Of a DNA stretch of 64,000 nucleotides, positions 25,901-38,208 are shown in pieces. The stretch spans positions 7,630,056-7,694,055 of the forward strand of contig CM039189.1 in NCBI GenBank assembly GCA_008360975.2, in the 5' to 3' direction. Made by a program: the position numbers and the translations under genes. Below the pieces are notes generated by a model, which was given only the letters and a program-made list of their open reading frames with translations, was not told where the DNA came from and did not search any database. Within the stretch, counting starts at the first letter, position 1. Each line of letters starts with the position of its first letter. This DNA is from Lichenostomus cassidix. Lineage: Eukaryota > Chordata > Aves > Passeriformes > Meliphagidae.

Positions 25901-26637
25901 GCAACTAGATTTTGCGTCTCCTATCATATGACCAGCTACATATTTCCAAATTTCTCTTGCAAAAATTAAGGCAGTCCCAGAAATTCCTCTGTTGGGACAG
26001 CACATCCCTGTTTATGTTTGAAGGGCTGATACCAATCTGGAGTCCCCAGTGATCAAAGTGCACATTCAGAGATGAGCCCCATGTTATGTTTGAAGTGAGA
26101 GCAGCACTTTGAAACGAGGGTGAAGCAGGAATAAATCAGGATGAAGGATGCGGGGCATTACCTACTTTACATGAAATCCCTGCTGGAAAGACGTGGCCAG
26201 TGTTCCAAAGTTTTCCTCGGAGAGTGCTTGGAAGCTGCACACCAGCCTATTTGTGGAAAGCTGAACAGTTTCCTATTGTCTGTGATGTGAAATGCTTCCC
26301 AGATAAACACTCTCCCCCTCCACTGAAGAAAAATGATAAAACCTCAGCAGAGTTGCTGGTTTCTGTTGGCATTGAGCTCTGCTAAAGGCTGGAGTTCATA
26401 TCCATGCCAGAGTCATTAAGGAAAGGCTCTGTTATTGAGTGAGACTGGGATAATCTTCAAGGGTTTAATAACATTGTGCGCCCACATCTTTGTGTCTCTG
26501 GGTTCATTATACCCCTGGAATGTAAATCCCAATCCACAGTGGATAAACAAGGTTCACATGGATCCCAAATACTTTTGTGGTATTGTCTCCTCCTGATTTC
26601 TGGAAGGGAAAGAAAGCATTGCTAGAAATAAACTTAC

Positions 26638-27014
26638 TGAGATTGTTTAGCCTGGAGAACAGGAGGCTCAGGGGGACCTTATTGCTTTCTACAGCTACCT
26701 GAAAGGGGGTTGTACTGAGGTGGGAGTTGGTCTCTTATCCTAGATAACAAGCAGGAGAAGAAGAAATGGCCTCAAGTTGTGCCAGGGAGGTTTAGATTGG
26801 ACATTAGGAAAAATTTCTTCATAGAAAGGCTTGCCAAGCATCAGAACAGGCTACCCAGGGAAGTGGTGGAGTCACCATCCCTAAAGGGATTTAAAGGGTG
26901 TGTAGATGTGGCACTTGGGGACATGGTTTGGTGGTGAACATGGCTGTGCTGGGCTAACTGTTGGACTCCATGATCTTAAAGGTCTTTTCCAACCTAAACA
27001 ATTCTGTGCTTCTA
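26638..27014 (+). mobile_element. CR1 LINE, 5'-truncated 3' fragment
   Basis: About 375 bp closely match the 3' end of avian CR1. The characteristic blocks appear in order: GTTTAGCCTGGAGAACAGGA, GGACCTTATTGCTTTCTACA, CTACCTGAAAGGGGGTTGTA, GGTTTAGATTGGACATTAGG, AACAGGCTACCCAGGGAAGT, GGAGTCACCATCCCTAAAGG, GATCTTAAAGGTCTTTTCCA and ACCTAAACAATTCTGTGCTT. It ends in a degenerate copy of the short CR1 terminal repeat (ATTCTGTGCTTCTAC) and has no poly(A) tail, as expected for CR1. It covers only the end of the reverse-transcriptase ORF and the 3' UTR, carries indels and substitutions, and cannot be autonomous. It lies in sense orientation inside the TRABD2B intron. Confidence 0.96.
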
Positions 27015-28829
27015 CAAAGGGAGCAGTAAATCTCTGCTGCTGTAGTGGGTTTAGGTTGTAACGTTGCCTGCATTTGTGGCATTTTAAGTAATTTTAAGGA
27101 ATTATTCCTAACACCCACAGAGTCAGGGCATCATATTCCATCACAAGGAAGATTCAGATGTCTCTCCAGGAACTACAGAGAGAAAAAGCTGATTTTTGAA
27201 ATCCCCAATGCTAAGAACCAAGGCTGTGTAACACCAGGGTAATACTGGTGGTAGTTTGGTCCAGGTCAGTGGGTGGGTCTCCCTCTGCTTCTCTTGTCCT
27301 GGCAGGTGCAGGTCTGAAGGACCTTGTTGTGTCCTCTCCTCTGACTCCAGTTTGGTTTGGCTGGGTGCCTCCATCCTTCCTCCATGGTGCCTCCCAGGCT
27401 GGAGAGCTCTTCCCAGGAGCAGCGTGTGGTTCCACTTGCTGACCTACAGTCAGTGGATGCAGTAGATGCGGATGCACTTTTTGCCATTGTGTCAAAGCTT
27501 TGAGTTTGAGACAAAGGAATCATCTTTCTTCCCTAGAGGCATGGGGTTTCTTGCTAATGTTAAATGAGAATTTTTGCACTTGTATCAAATTTGTATGTAG
27601 ATTAGGTTTTAGGTGGGGATTGCAGCTTCCATTGACATTTAGCAGGCGCTGGGGTTTTAAATCTGAGGCAATTTTAGAAACATTCCCCTCAAGGAGAAAG
27701 GACATTGACTTGAAAGAAAGCAGAGGTAACAAGGGTTTCATTTGTTTGTTTTACAAATGCAGGCATGAATTTAAGGCAATTTCTATGTGTTCAAGCATTC
27801 ATACTGATTGCAGTCATTGCTGAATGGTCAGCAATTCCCACTGAAGGCAGTGAAAGGTAGCAAATGAAATCCACAGGCAACCAGAAGTGGTTTAAATGAG
27901 GTGATGGAGCCAGAGACTGATTTTATTTTCTTATTTTTTTTCACTACAGGAGTGCACTGTTCCACTTGTCTCCCTCTTTACCTCTCCTGACTTTCCAAAA
28001 AGCCCTGGTCAGTCTGTGAACAACAGATTTGATGAGGTCTAGGAGTCCTATGGGTTCCCTAATTGTTGGGCTGTGGTGTATAGAAAAGGGCTTTCCTCAT
28101 AAAGCCTGACTCCATCATGCTCATTTTCACGTAAATACAGATATACATTCTTTTTTGATCCGTGTGCTGCTTGGGATAATTCAGTTCCAATTGGCTGTCA
28201 GATGAATTCCTACTAGAAAAGGTAGGAGACAGAGAGACAGAGTAGCCTCCCCTGCTGCTCAGAATTAACAGGCTGGTGGGGCAGCCCTAAGCACTCAGTC
28301 TCATTGTAGGGAGAGAGTCAGGTGAGTCGTTCTGCAGTTTTAATTAAAACATCTCATGTGGGCAGCATTTCAGCAGCATTGACTTTGCTGCAGTTTGAGC
28401 TGCATTACAGCACCACCTCATGAGAAGTCCTAGTTTGGTCACTGCCAATGTTCAGCTTTATGTAGTGATAAGAAGCTAACGTGACTGCTGGAACCTGTGC
28501 CAGATGCCAGGCATAGTTCTGATGAGTCTCTGACGTCTGTTACACTTGTGATATTCATGTTTTTCCATAGCTAGGTTGTGCTACAAGTACTCAGCTGTGA
28601 TACCTTCTTGGACAACTGGCACTTAGACAAAGCATTGCAAGGCAAACAAACAAACAAGAAGATAAAAACAGATACATACAATAGAGGCAGGTGAGCCCCC
28701 AGAGCTCCTGTGCAATGAGGTCTCCAGCAGAGTTAGGGGGAAAGGCTGCAGAGGCTGTCACCTTTGTACTGTCTGTCATTATCTCACACCCTTCGCCTGT
28801 CAGCTTGCTGAGATGAAGCTCTTTAATGA

Positions 28830-28928
28830 ATGCATAATTTAATTCTGGGATTCTTAAGTCTACCAATAAAAATAATAATCATGCATAATTTAATTCTGGG
28901 ATTCTTAAGTCTACCAATAAAAATAATA
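28830..28928 (+). repeat. 51-bp tandem duplication, two near-identical copies
   Basis: The block starting ATGCATAATTTAATTCTGGG at 28830 recurs exactly 51 bp later at 28881. The match runs for 48 bases with no difference before the second copy diverges. The unit contains a short A/T-rich end (CAATAAAAATAATAATC) that may have mediated slippage. Copies this identical in neutral intron indicate a recent event. Confidence 0.97.
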
Positions 28929-31900
28929 GTTATAGAACTTTCGATGAAGGAGAGTTACTTGTTTTCTAGGGTCAGTGCAAGTTTTCCTGTTTTAAGGAGA
29001 GAAGACCTGGAGCCTGTTCTTTGTAACTAGACAGTGAGATTTGCGTGAGTTCATTAAAAATCAGCCTCTCCTATGGCCTCAGATGCCTCCTGGATATTCA
29101 AGGTCTGATGTCATAAGTTTCAATTAGCAACCGAAAAAGAGAATATAATAACGTTCTTTCCTTCCTTTAGGTTTCAGCAGCAATGTGCATGCTTTTTTAA
29201 TGAAAAATTTTAGTGAAGGATGGCTTTGTCAGACAGAAATGAGCTCTTGATACAAGCAGTTTCATCAGCATGACTTGATACAGAGAGGGAACCCAGCAGA
29301 AACCAGGCTAATGCATAGAGAGACATTATGTGAAGTCCATTAGCATTAGAGTTGACAGAACAGCATTAGACATTAAAGCAAGTGGGGTTTGGAGGGAGAA
29401 CTCTCCTGCCTTCATCACTTTTTGAGAGCTCTGTCCATTACTGTGCAGTGAAAATGCCCACAGACAGGCTGAAGTGTTGCCTGAATAGGGATTCTGACAA
29501 CTGTCTTGTTCTTTTCTTGGAAACACTCAGGCACTGTGATATGGGCAAGGCCAATGGGCTGTAACAATATTTTGGAGAAAGTCAGAGTGTCTCTGTGTTC
29601 CTTTTTTTAGCTCAGCAGCCATCAGTGGTTGAGCAGATCAGATGTTTTACCATGTCGCCTGCAGAGAGGAAAAGTGGATTCAGTGTCACAGAGATGTGGA
29701 GTCTCTTGCAGACATGGTCTTCTTATGGCTCTTTGGTTCCACACTTGTGCCTGCTGCTGGGTTTAAGTGCTCTGTGTCTCTCTCCTGCTGGTGATAGCAG
29801 CTACTTATGATCCCACCTTATCTGTGTCTTGCAATTAGAAGGGCCTCGACTGAACAAGGTACTTCAGGAAGACAAGTTGCTGTGCTTGTACAGATCTGTG
29901 ATCCACCCAGTACCTCATTTCTGCCTGGGCCCAACTTCCAGAGCATCAGAGGGAAGTGCAGGGAACAGCACCAAGCAAACAGTGAATAATCTGCCCGTAG
30001 TTTTGAGTCTGAAGTCAGTGAAAATGTTGTAGTCCCTGAAGCTAAGCATTTGGTGCCTTACTCAGCTATGTCTCTGTAGAGAGTTTATTTTTAAGATACA
30101 ATAGACAATATGGACTTCTGCAGATATATCTTCCTTCTGGAGGATCCTGCAGAGAATGAAAACTACTTCCTAGCTGAGACAATCAGGGAGCAGAACTCAA
30201 TTTTTACTGCAAATGAGCAATACAGACAACAGTTGTATATTAGCTGTAATTCTACTGAGGAATCAAATCAAGCAACCAGTTTGGGGTTTTTTTGTCAGTC
30301 AACTTCTTACAGCTCACTGCAAATTCAGCACTCAAAATTTTGTTAGAAGACACTAAAACCTTTTGGTTAACTTCATGTGGCAAGCTTTGGGTGCTGCATG
30401 GACATACAGAGTTTTAATTTGAATGTGAAGGCCTCTCTCTCCTCTGTGAAGAGGGGACTTCCAGGTGTGCTCCCATGCTGAACCAGAATGCCTGAGCAGG
30501 AAGAAAGCCCATCCTGACCTATGGAATAGGGATTCTATCCAAGGAGCTTTAAGTACCACTTCTGTAAGACAGCAAGGCACCACAGGCAGCTGTATTGTGA
30601 ATATTTTGCTTAAGCCAAACTACCCAGGCAGAAATAGCTTAGCATTAAATTAGTATGGTGGTAATAAGACAGTGGAGATTTAGGGAATACAGTCTGAGGT
30701 GAGGCTTGTGTACCATGAGCAGAGAAGGCTCTTGTTTGCTATTAATGTGGGAAATGGAAACAAGACTGGAGGGTCAACCCCATCCTTCCTCTGGGGGCAC
30801 AGCCCATCCTCTGGGGCTGGAGTGTGCAGCTCACAGAGTTTTCATGAAAGATGCATAAACAAAGGATTATTCAGTTCAAGCACTGAGCCAAAAAAATTGA
30901 GAAGGGAAAATAAGTTCAGAGCAAATTGAAATGGAACGTTTTGAGGATGCTTTTGAATGCAGGAATTGGGTTTTGTTGGGTTTTGTCATTTTTATATATT
31001 AGTTGGGTTTTTCTTTTTAATTGAGATCAATTTCTGAACAAAAAAGGGCATTTTGTAGCATGTAAGTCTTTGAAAACAGACGACTAAAAAAAATCAGCTT
31101 TGTTCAGAAAATGCTGAAATGAAACATTTTGAGTTTTCTGAAAGAATTCACATGAAAATGTGGAAATGACACGTTACAAATGTTACAGCTGCCCTCTCTT
31201 TTTTCAGCAAATTCAGCCTCTCAAGTGCAGAAAGCTTGCATTTCTTCTCTTGTGCCTTAGACCAGCTCCTCTTCTAATGAAATGGGTTAGATAACAAAAG
31301 TTTTACTTATTTCTCTTTATAGTTTCTCAGAGTGGGAAGGAAAACATTGCAATCCATGTGAATATCTTCACATCACAAACTTTTCATTTCATTTATGCAC
31401 AGAATTGTACATACATATGTATCTCTATACTGAGGACTAAATTTGCTTTCAAACTAAGGTTACAGTTCTGGAGCAGCAGTGATTCTTCCCAAAAAATAGT
31501 CTGACATGGATTCAGAGCACTGAGTCCAAGTCTGAGTTGGACTGTAATCTAATTTAACTACTTAACCTAATTTAAGTGCTCATGAGATGTAGTTGACTAC
31601 GGTGCAAAAAATTGAAAAAACAAATTTGTTTCCAAATTCTGTTAAGAAGTGGAAATGTTTCAACTTTGGTGTGCAGGCCTAAGGCAACAACATCCTAAAT
31701 AAAATAACCTCATTATAATTAAGCTGATCAGGTAAGTGAATAATCAGGGATTACACAGAGTAATCAGGGATTTCTCTTTTGCTTTCTCTTGAGCCCAAAT
31801 TCATCCTGAGTAGTTTACAGCACTTAGCCTGAAGCAGCTCAGATAAAGTTTAAGAATGGGGAGAGTCTTAACTGTCTGATCTCTGCTTTGGAGTTACTCC

Positions 31901-34074
31901 CTTTTGCAGTAAAATAAATTTATGCTTTTCATCTTGAAGGAGATTATGTCCATGGTGTCACCTGGTTATGTGAGAGTCCATGCTCTCAATCCAAATTTGC
32001 CATCACTGGAAAGAAGCCCCACAAGCTCTGCTGGGGTGGGTTGGGATTTCTGCCTGCTTTTCTGTTCTTTTCTTTGCATCTCTCCCAAGAGCTTTGAAAA
32101 TCTGAGCTTCATGCTAGCGTGGAAAAGAGAAAAAAGCAAAAACCCTTTGAGGGACAGGACATTGTGGCGCCCATTTTGTGGGTGTGCATGACTCTTCCGG
32201 AGAGATGTGCAGGGAAAGCAAAGGAAGAGCAGATGTCTCCATGGCCTGTGGCGAGGGGAGCAAGGGTGCATATGAGGGGCTGATGAATTCCTGCCTTGAC
32301 AAACACACCCCAACTGGAATTTATGAGAATCCATCGACAATAAAACGCTTTTAGCTCGCTGTCTGGCCGTCATCCGGCTGCATCCCAGGAACGGTGGCAT
32401 GAGGATGAAGCTGCCACATCACACATTCCCTTCTATCACCGCAGCCTCTCTCTTGACGAAACAAAATCTCCCCTTGTCTGACACTTCTGAGAACTGAAGC
32501 AAGAAAACCTCAGCGATGTTGCTGTGCCTGGAAGTCTGTGCAGAGCATGGCAGTCTCCTGAGCAAAACTTTTCCATCGCTCGTGCTGCAAAGTCAGGATG
32601 CAAATAACAAATTGGCAGGCTGGGATTTTAGAAGATTCTGCACATATCTGAGGGAACAGAAAGGTTACCACAAGACTGCTGAAGAAAAACAGATTGATGA
32701 TTTCGTTGTCTGGAAGATGTGTATCATCAGCAAAGGCATAAAGCAAGGGCAAGTCCCTGGCCCTGTGGAAGCCCAGGGGAGGCTTGATGGGACTCAATCC
32801 AAATGTTGCTGGTGTAACTCTGGCAGGTCAGGGGCAGAGGCATTACTGGGGTCTACCCTGCCTGACTTGTGCACTTTTAAGCCTGGGAATTATGAAAATA
32901 ATCCATTGCAGGACTCCATGGTGTTAATGTCATTTTTCTGACCAGATCCACTCGATAACCCTAACAAATCCCAACGATGAGTCAATTTTCAATGGTCAGT
33001 GCCAGCACAGAGTGACACTGGAGACCACAAGGCAGAGAGAGAAATGCTGAGACAGCCTAATGGAGCATCCAGCTCAGTCCAAACAACTTGCATGTTTTGT
33101 TTTGTTCTTTTAATTCTTGAAAAGAATTAGAAAAGGATGGCAAATTTCACCAGAAGTGAAAGAAAACCACAGAGGTCTTTGTCTGTGGGTTAAACGTTTT
33201 CAAGAACTAGCAAGAATAAATGTTTTCCTGTTTTCACTGTTTTCTGTACCTTAGGACCAAGCTAAGTAGGATATTTGCTGAGACTCCAAAGTTTTCTTAT
33301 TTGGACTTGTTTTGCAGGGCTGCACATCCCAGGGAAGGAAATTAAGGTCAGAGATGAGAAAAACCCACCTAAGGGCCTGAAATAATTTTCGTTTCTCCAA
33401 GACCACCCTGTGTGGGAATGATACATTTAAAAATGGGTGGAACCTCTAAGCCTGGAATTGTATCAAGTTATTCATGAAAAATCTCTGAGATCTTTGTGTG
33501 GACCAAGATATTTGGGTGGTACTTTCTCACTCTTTCTTCAGAAAAGGCAATGTGGCCTCACAAAGTGAAAACTAGCCTTGCTTTTTCCCTGACTTTAAAA
33601 ATAACTATGTATCTTGAAAAGCTGTCTCAGCAGTAGTGAAGGAATGGAAAAAAAGTCCATTATATCCCCATGGTTTCATACAGTGCAGCTGTGCTAACAG
33701 AGTGCACTGAGACTGAGACCAGGGGAAAGGCATGAAATAGTCCATGAAATGAGCAGTTGAATTTAACACTAAAGCTTCATGTAATGCAGAGATCGATTGT
33801 CCAGGTATGTGATTGCAGATGGCAGGTTTTTGTCTTTATTTTTTAGGGGGAAGAAGTCCAGAATATGAATAAATTCGAGCCCTTTGTGTTAATAAAATTT
33901 TTACTGAAATCAGTGGGGAAATTATCTTCTTATGGGAAATCTATCTTATATTAATTTAACATCTTTAAATATTCTTACAAAATATTTGGATTAAATATCC
34001 ATATTCTGGTTTGATTTTACTTCTGGTCGAACATCTGTGGGATGACAGTCATATTTGAAAAGAACCAAGTCAAA

Positions 34075-34183
34075 AATTAATTAATTGTATTTTTATATTA
34101 TTTATTACTTATTTTTAATGTAGTTATTATTTATATATATAATATAGTATAAATATTATAACTGATTAATAAATAAATTTAAA
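34075..34183. repeat. AT-rich low-complexity stretch
   Basis: About 110 bp almost entirely A and T, with repeated TTATTTATTA, TATATATA and AATAAATAAA motifs. No ordered repeat unit was found. It could be a matrix-attachment or easily melted segment, but composition alone does not show that. Confidence 0.85.
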
Positions 34184-36558
34184 AGTAGCTTTCTTTTTTT
34201 TTTGAGAGGAGCAAGCATGCATCAACATACAGCCTTCAACAGTCCCTCTTAAGTCTTGGTGCAATTATTAGCAGTTACTAATAATTAAAAAAATATTAGT
34301 GCAGGAATAATGGAACAAATATCAACCAAATGTAGTATGCAGTTGCCACAGTGGAGCTATTCCCCCTGACTCAACGCTAACATACTGGTGGTTAGTTTAT
34401 AACCCTCTTTAGGTTACAGCATTTTAACGTTTCTCCAGTGTTTATTTATTCTCTTCCCAAAGAATGTTCTGAAATATCAAGTTTACAACCTGTGGCTCAT
34501 GTGATGGTAGTGGAAACAATTAAGCCAGAAACTTTCAAAGCCACTACTGGGATTTTGATGCCCAAAGTCATTAATTTTAATAAGGAGGGAGCTGCCAGTC
34601 GTCTTAAGTGGTTTGTAAAATCTCAACCCATAAAAACACCTCTCTACTGGTTCCAGTTTACTGGGAGCTCAGAGCAAGGTAAACACGTGTAAGAAAATAG
34701 TAGGTGTTAAAAGGTGGAAAGTACGTGTTCAGATATCCCTCAGACCACTCAAGGAATCAAAGGGCAGCCCCAGCCTTGAGCTGGCACATGGTGGGGCTGC
34801 TCCTGCCTGCAGCATCTCGGGGAATTACTGACTGATCACAACGTGGGGCACGGAGAAGGAAGGCAATGGAAACAGAAATCCTGAAAACAGCTCTGTTCCA
34901 GTGGCTTCCTGCCTCCCTTGGTGGCTGCTGCCATCGCTGGGACCCACCTGGTGTCTGTAGGTGCTTAGTCTGGGTCCTTCCTACCTGCCTAAACTCTCCT
35001 GTCCAAGTTCACACTCAGTTATCCTTCAAGCTGCTAAGTGGCTGCATTTGGATGTTGATACTTCACTGATCCACCATCATGGCTGGATAAAAACTAAGAA
35101 CTGTCCAGTGTGGCCTGAGAGACACCCCAGTGCAAACCTGTGAGTGCCTTTCCATTTATGTGAGTCTGGAGATGGCTTTGCTTCAGCCATGAGCCTGTGC
35201 CACAGCCTAGGAATTCTTAAAGGCTTTGGGAAGCACCAAGAACTCTCAAAGGAAGTTGCTGCACTGGTGAAAATTCACCCTCAACATGAAACATGAAAGA
35301 AAGGCTTAATGGGGAAAAAAATTCAGAACCAGCAGATCTGTCTGTGATATGAAATAGAGCATGGAGTGAGTATGAATGGGTTTGAAAAAGACTCACTGGG
35401 AGTCTGAATGCTTGTGAAAAGAAGGAAAAAATGGGATTTTCTTGTCTCTTTTATTAATAAAACCAACCATGAAGAATTTTAGAATTAGTTTTAAAAAACT
35501 TCCTTTTTTTCTCTATCTTTTTGGTGTTCTCTGAAGAGTTTCATGAACTACAAGTGACAAAGTCACTGTAGTTTTTGCCAGTGAGTCTCATGGTAGCAAT
35601 AATTAATTATCCATAGCTATTGGAAGGACTTTTGGATGGAACACAATGCAGTGGAAATAGAGGTGACCATTGTGATTGGTATTGTAACAGACTTCAAGAA
35701 AGTCAAAAAGGAAAAAAGCTTCCATTAGTAGTAGATGTGACTTTTTTGGAAGAGAACAAAATGTTCCATAAATGAAACATGTGGTTTCACTTGCGGCACA
35801 TTTTGTACATTGTCACCAATGAAGTTTAGGATTTTTTATTACTTTTTCATTAAAATGTCTTACTGGTTTCACTCAGGAGGCAAAATTTTTCACGTGGCTT
35901 TAATTGTTTCTGTCATAAAAGTCATAGCATCCATGTAATAGAAATAGTTTTGCAGACCACAGCTTCATATTGCCTATTAATTCTCTCCCATTTTCTCTAC
36001 CTACAACTCATTGGCCCATCCCAGGGACAGGAAAAGTTCTTGCAATTAAGGCTGAATATGAACTTCTACCAAAGTTAGGGGGGAAAAATAACTTTCTGTC
36101 AGTCCTGGTTTATTAGATTTTTTGTTTCAGCTATCTTAGCTCACAATAAGTTCAGATGGCTGCATACCAAAGGAAAGAGTTTATATTGACTTTCTTCTAA
36201 AATCAGTGAAACTCTAGAAGATGAAAATAAAAGGTCTTTTTCTGCATCATTCCAGTCGTGTACAAGAGGTGGTAATATTTCAAACAGGAGTGAAGAGCTC
36301 TGGCAGAATTGTTTCAAGGAGGCTTTGGGCAGGTCATTTTTATTATTACCCCCTTTTTATTTCATTATCTGCTGGAGTTCAGGTCTCACATACTCCATCC
36401 CAGCAGTGTAGCTTCCATGCTTCTGTCATCAGCCTGGACTTCCTTGTCCCCAGTCCTGACTCGGATGAGGAGGTATAGTTCTTGTTGCAGTTAAAACAAT
36501 TACTTGTTTCCTACAGATGATAACCAAAGTTGGGAAAAAACCAAAAAAAATGAGGAGA

Positions 36559-36586
36559 TAATGAGATAACTCGTGTTATCTCATTA
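36559..36586. repeat. perfect 12-bp inverted repeat with 4-bp spacer
   Basis: The arms TAATGAGATAAC and GTTATCTCATTA flank TCGT and pair perfectly. Each arm carries a GATAA/TTATC core in a (T/A)GATA(A/G) context, so the palindrome is also two back-to-back GATA-type sites. It lies about 370 bp upstream of the 36960 exon. Confidence 0.9.
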
Positions 36587-36959
36587 ATTTAAGATCAGCT
36601 TCTCTTCAGGTATCAGTTTTCCTCAAAGAGGGTCCTTTGCCAGCTTAGAGTTTTGTCATTTGACCTTCAGCCCAGCAGGGGAGGCAATGTTGACCCCCAC
36701 CACAGATTCCAAGGCCTCTAAGAAGTAATTAAAATGCCAGAAAGCAGCAATAGCATGTCCGTTGCCTTTTCTCCATTTTTCATTTAAGTGTTTACTTGAA
36801 AGCTTCCTAGGAAACGCCACTGCTGCCTTTATTTGCTGCCCCTCAAAATCCTTGTGCACCTTCTCAGCAGTCAGCAAGCAGTGCAGTCCTCTGCTTTCAC
36901 CTTTGTTTTGGCACTATTTCCCCCTTACTCATCAAATATTTAAACCTTGTGTTTTGCAG

Positions 36960-37229
36960 TTCAAGGACGACGAAGACAAGCCCAGCCTTGGAGGGTCCCT
37001 CAGTGACAGCCCTGCCCCCTGTCCAGCTTTCTGAGCAGGTCCCACTGGCATCTCCTTCCCTGAAGCCCCAGCAGATGGACGAAGAAGACAGCCTGTCTCC
37101 TCACCTCCTGTTGCCTGACAGCATCAGCCAGCTGGAAGAGTTTGGCAGGCAGAAGAAATGGCACAAGAAGCAGCACAAGCACCATCGCCAGAGGCAGTTC
37201 AATGACCTCTGGGTTCGGATAGAAGACAG
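36960..37229 (+). CDS. TRABD2B: TRABD2B (TIKI2) coding exon, acidic/proline then basic His/Lys-rich linker (second-last coding exon)
   Basis: Internal 270-bp exon with acceptor TTTTGCAG and a near-consensus donor, CAG/GTGAGT. It enters in phase 2 (its T joins AA of the previous exon to give Asn) and leaves in phase 2 (AG joins C of the last exon to give Ser), with 89 whole codons open throughout. The first ~45 residues are Ser/Pro/Thr-rich and disordered-looking ([17 protein letters not shown]). Then come an acidic patch (DEED), the motif [20 protein letters not shown], a very basic His-rich run ([15 protein letters not shown]) and [10 protein letters not shown]. The blocks [19 protein letters not shown] and [12 protein letters not shown] match what I recall of human TRABD2B rather than TRABD2A, whose equivalent is QFSDLWVRLEES; this decides the paralogue. 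The segment is the extracellular stalk between the protease domain and the membrane anchor. The basic run could bind heparan sulfate or metal, which is inference. Confidence 0.94.
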
Positions 37230-38162
37230 GTGAGTCAGAGCTGTTGTGGTCCCTGTCCTCTTCCTGCTGGATCCTAAATAGATGTTCTTTGCAGATCCCA
37301 GCCCCAGGGAGGGTTGGACAGAGGCTAACTGGGAGACACAGGGAGTGAGATGATGTTTTTGTAGCCTAATGAAGAGCTGGGAGGAAAGTTCATAGGCACA
37401 TTTGATCTGAAAGTAAGGAGAAGAAAAAGCTAATGCTTAAAAAATTTAAAATAGACAGAAACAAAGATTTGTCAGAGTGAAAAACAGGAAAGGAATGACA
37501 ACTGAAAATATTCTGTGTTTGTCCTTCTTCTTCCAATAATTATTTTCCAATCTGTACTATAAGTTTTCAGCCCAAAGGCTTGCCCATTTTCCAACCCTGC
37601 AGAATATTCCTGGGAGTTTTTAAGATTCTGAGAAATCTGTCTGTCAACCTTCTTGACTGTGTTCTGGGGCTGAAATGTTTTAACATCTCAGACTGCATTG
37701 AAAACAGCAAACTGAAGCCAAATGAAGTACTTAACTAAATCCTCTATGTGAAGAGAATGGAGGCAGGCACTTTTCCATGGCCATTGCAATCTTGGTCTGA
37801 GGTTAAAAACTCCCATTCAGTGTTTGAATAAGAGCCTTCATGTTTGACCAGGGCTTCTCAATGTGTGCTTTTAGGATTCCTGGGCAATTTATTCTCCCAC
37901 CTCTAAAGCTCTTAGTGCCTTTATCCAGGCCAAGTCATGGGCAGATAAACAGCCACAATGTTTATAGATCTTCTAACAAGTAAAAGGAATTAAGTAATAT
38001 GTTTGGAACTGGCTGCTCACCTACACGTATAATGGTTGTCTTTGAGCATGACATATTCCCATTTTCCTAGCGCCTAAATTCCTTGTGAGTCTCTAAGAAG
38101 TTTCTCCCTTTGCAAAGAAAAAAGCTTCACATATTTGTGTTTTCAGATCTTTATTGTTGTTG

Positions 38163-38164
<2 letters not shown>

Positions 38165-38206
<42 letters not shown>
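38165..38206 (+). repeat. (TTA)14 microsatellite
   Basis: Fourteen uninterrupted TTA units are flanked on the left by TTGTTGTTGTTT and on the right by TTTT. A perfect trinucleotide array of this length is likely to be polymorphic. It lies in the intron about 0.9 kb after the 37229 exon. Confidence 0.98.

Positions 38207-38208
<2 letters not shown>

Larger units (their letters stand above)
16933..36959 (+). other. TRABD2B: TRABD2B intron, 20.0 kb, phase 2
   Basis: The intron is bounded by donor GTAAGC and acceptor TTTTGCAG. The exons on each side join in frame as Gly-Asn-Ser. Recognised content is a CR1 3' fragment at 26638-27014, a 51-bp tandem duplication at 28830-28928, two spaced copies of TAATCAGGGATT near 31741, an AT-rich low-complexity stretch at 34075-34183 and a perfect short palindrome at 36559-36586. 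Between these I see ordinary CpG-poor intronic sequence. The longer open frames (for example 154 codons at 21132-21596 and 141 codons at 32516-32941, both +) have no recognisable domain, splice context or start context and are taken as chance. Confidence 0.88.

Noticed and set aside
32510..32797. A - strand frame with LLYAFADDTHL, resembling the YADD motif of LINE reverse transcriptases
   Set aside because: The spacing to an upstream PQG-like block is too short, the flanks do not match CR1 or L2 around the motif, and the frame has no other RT motif. Chance is more likely.
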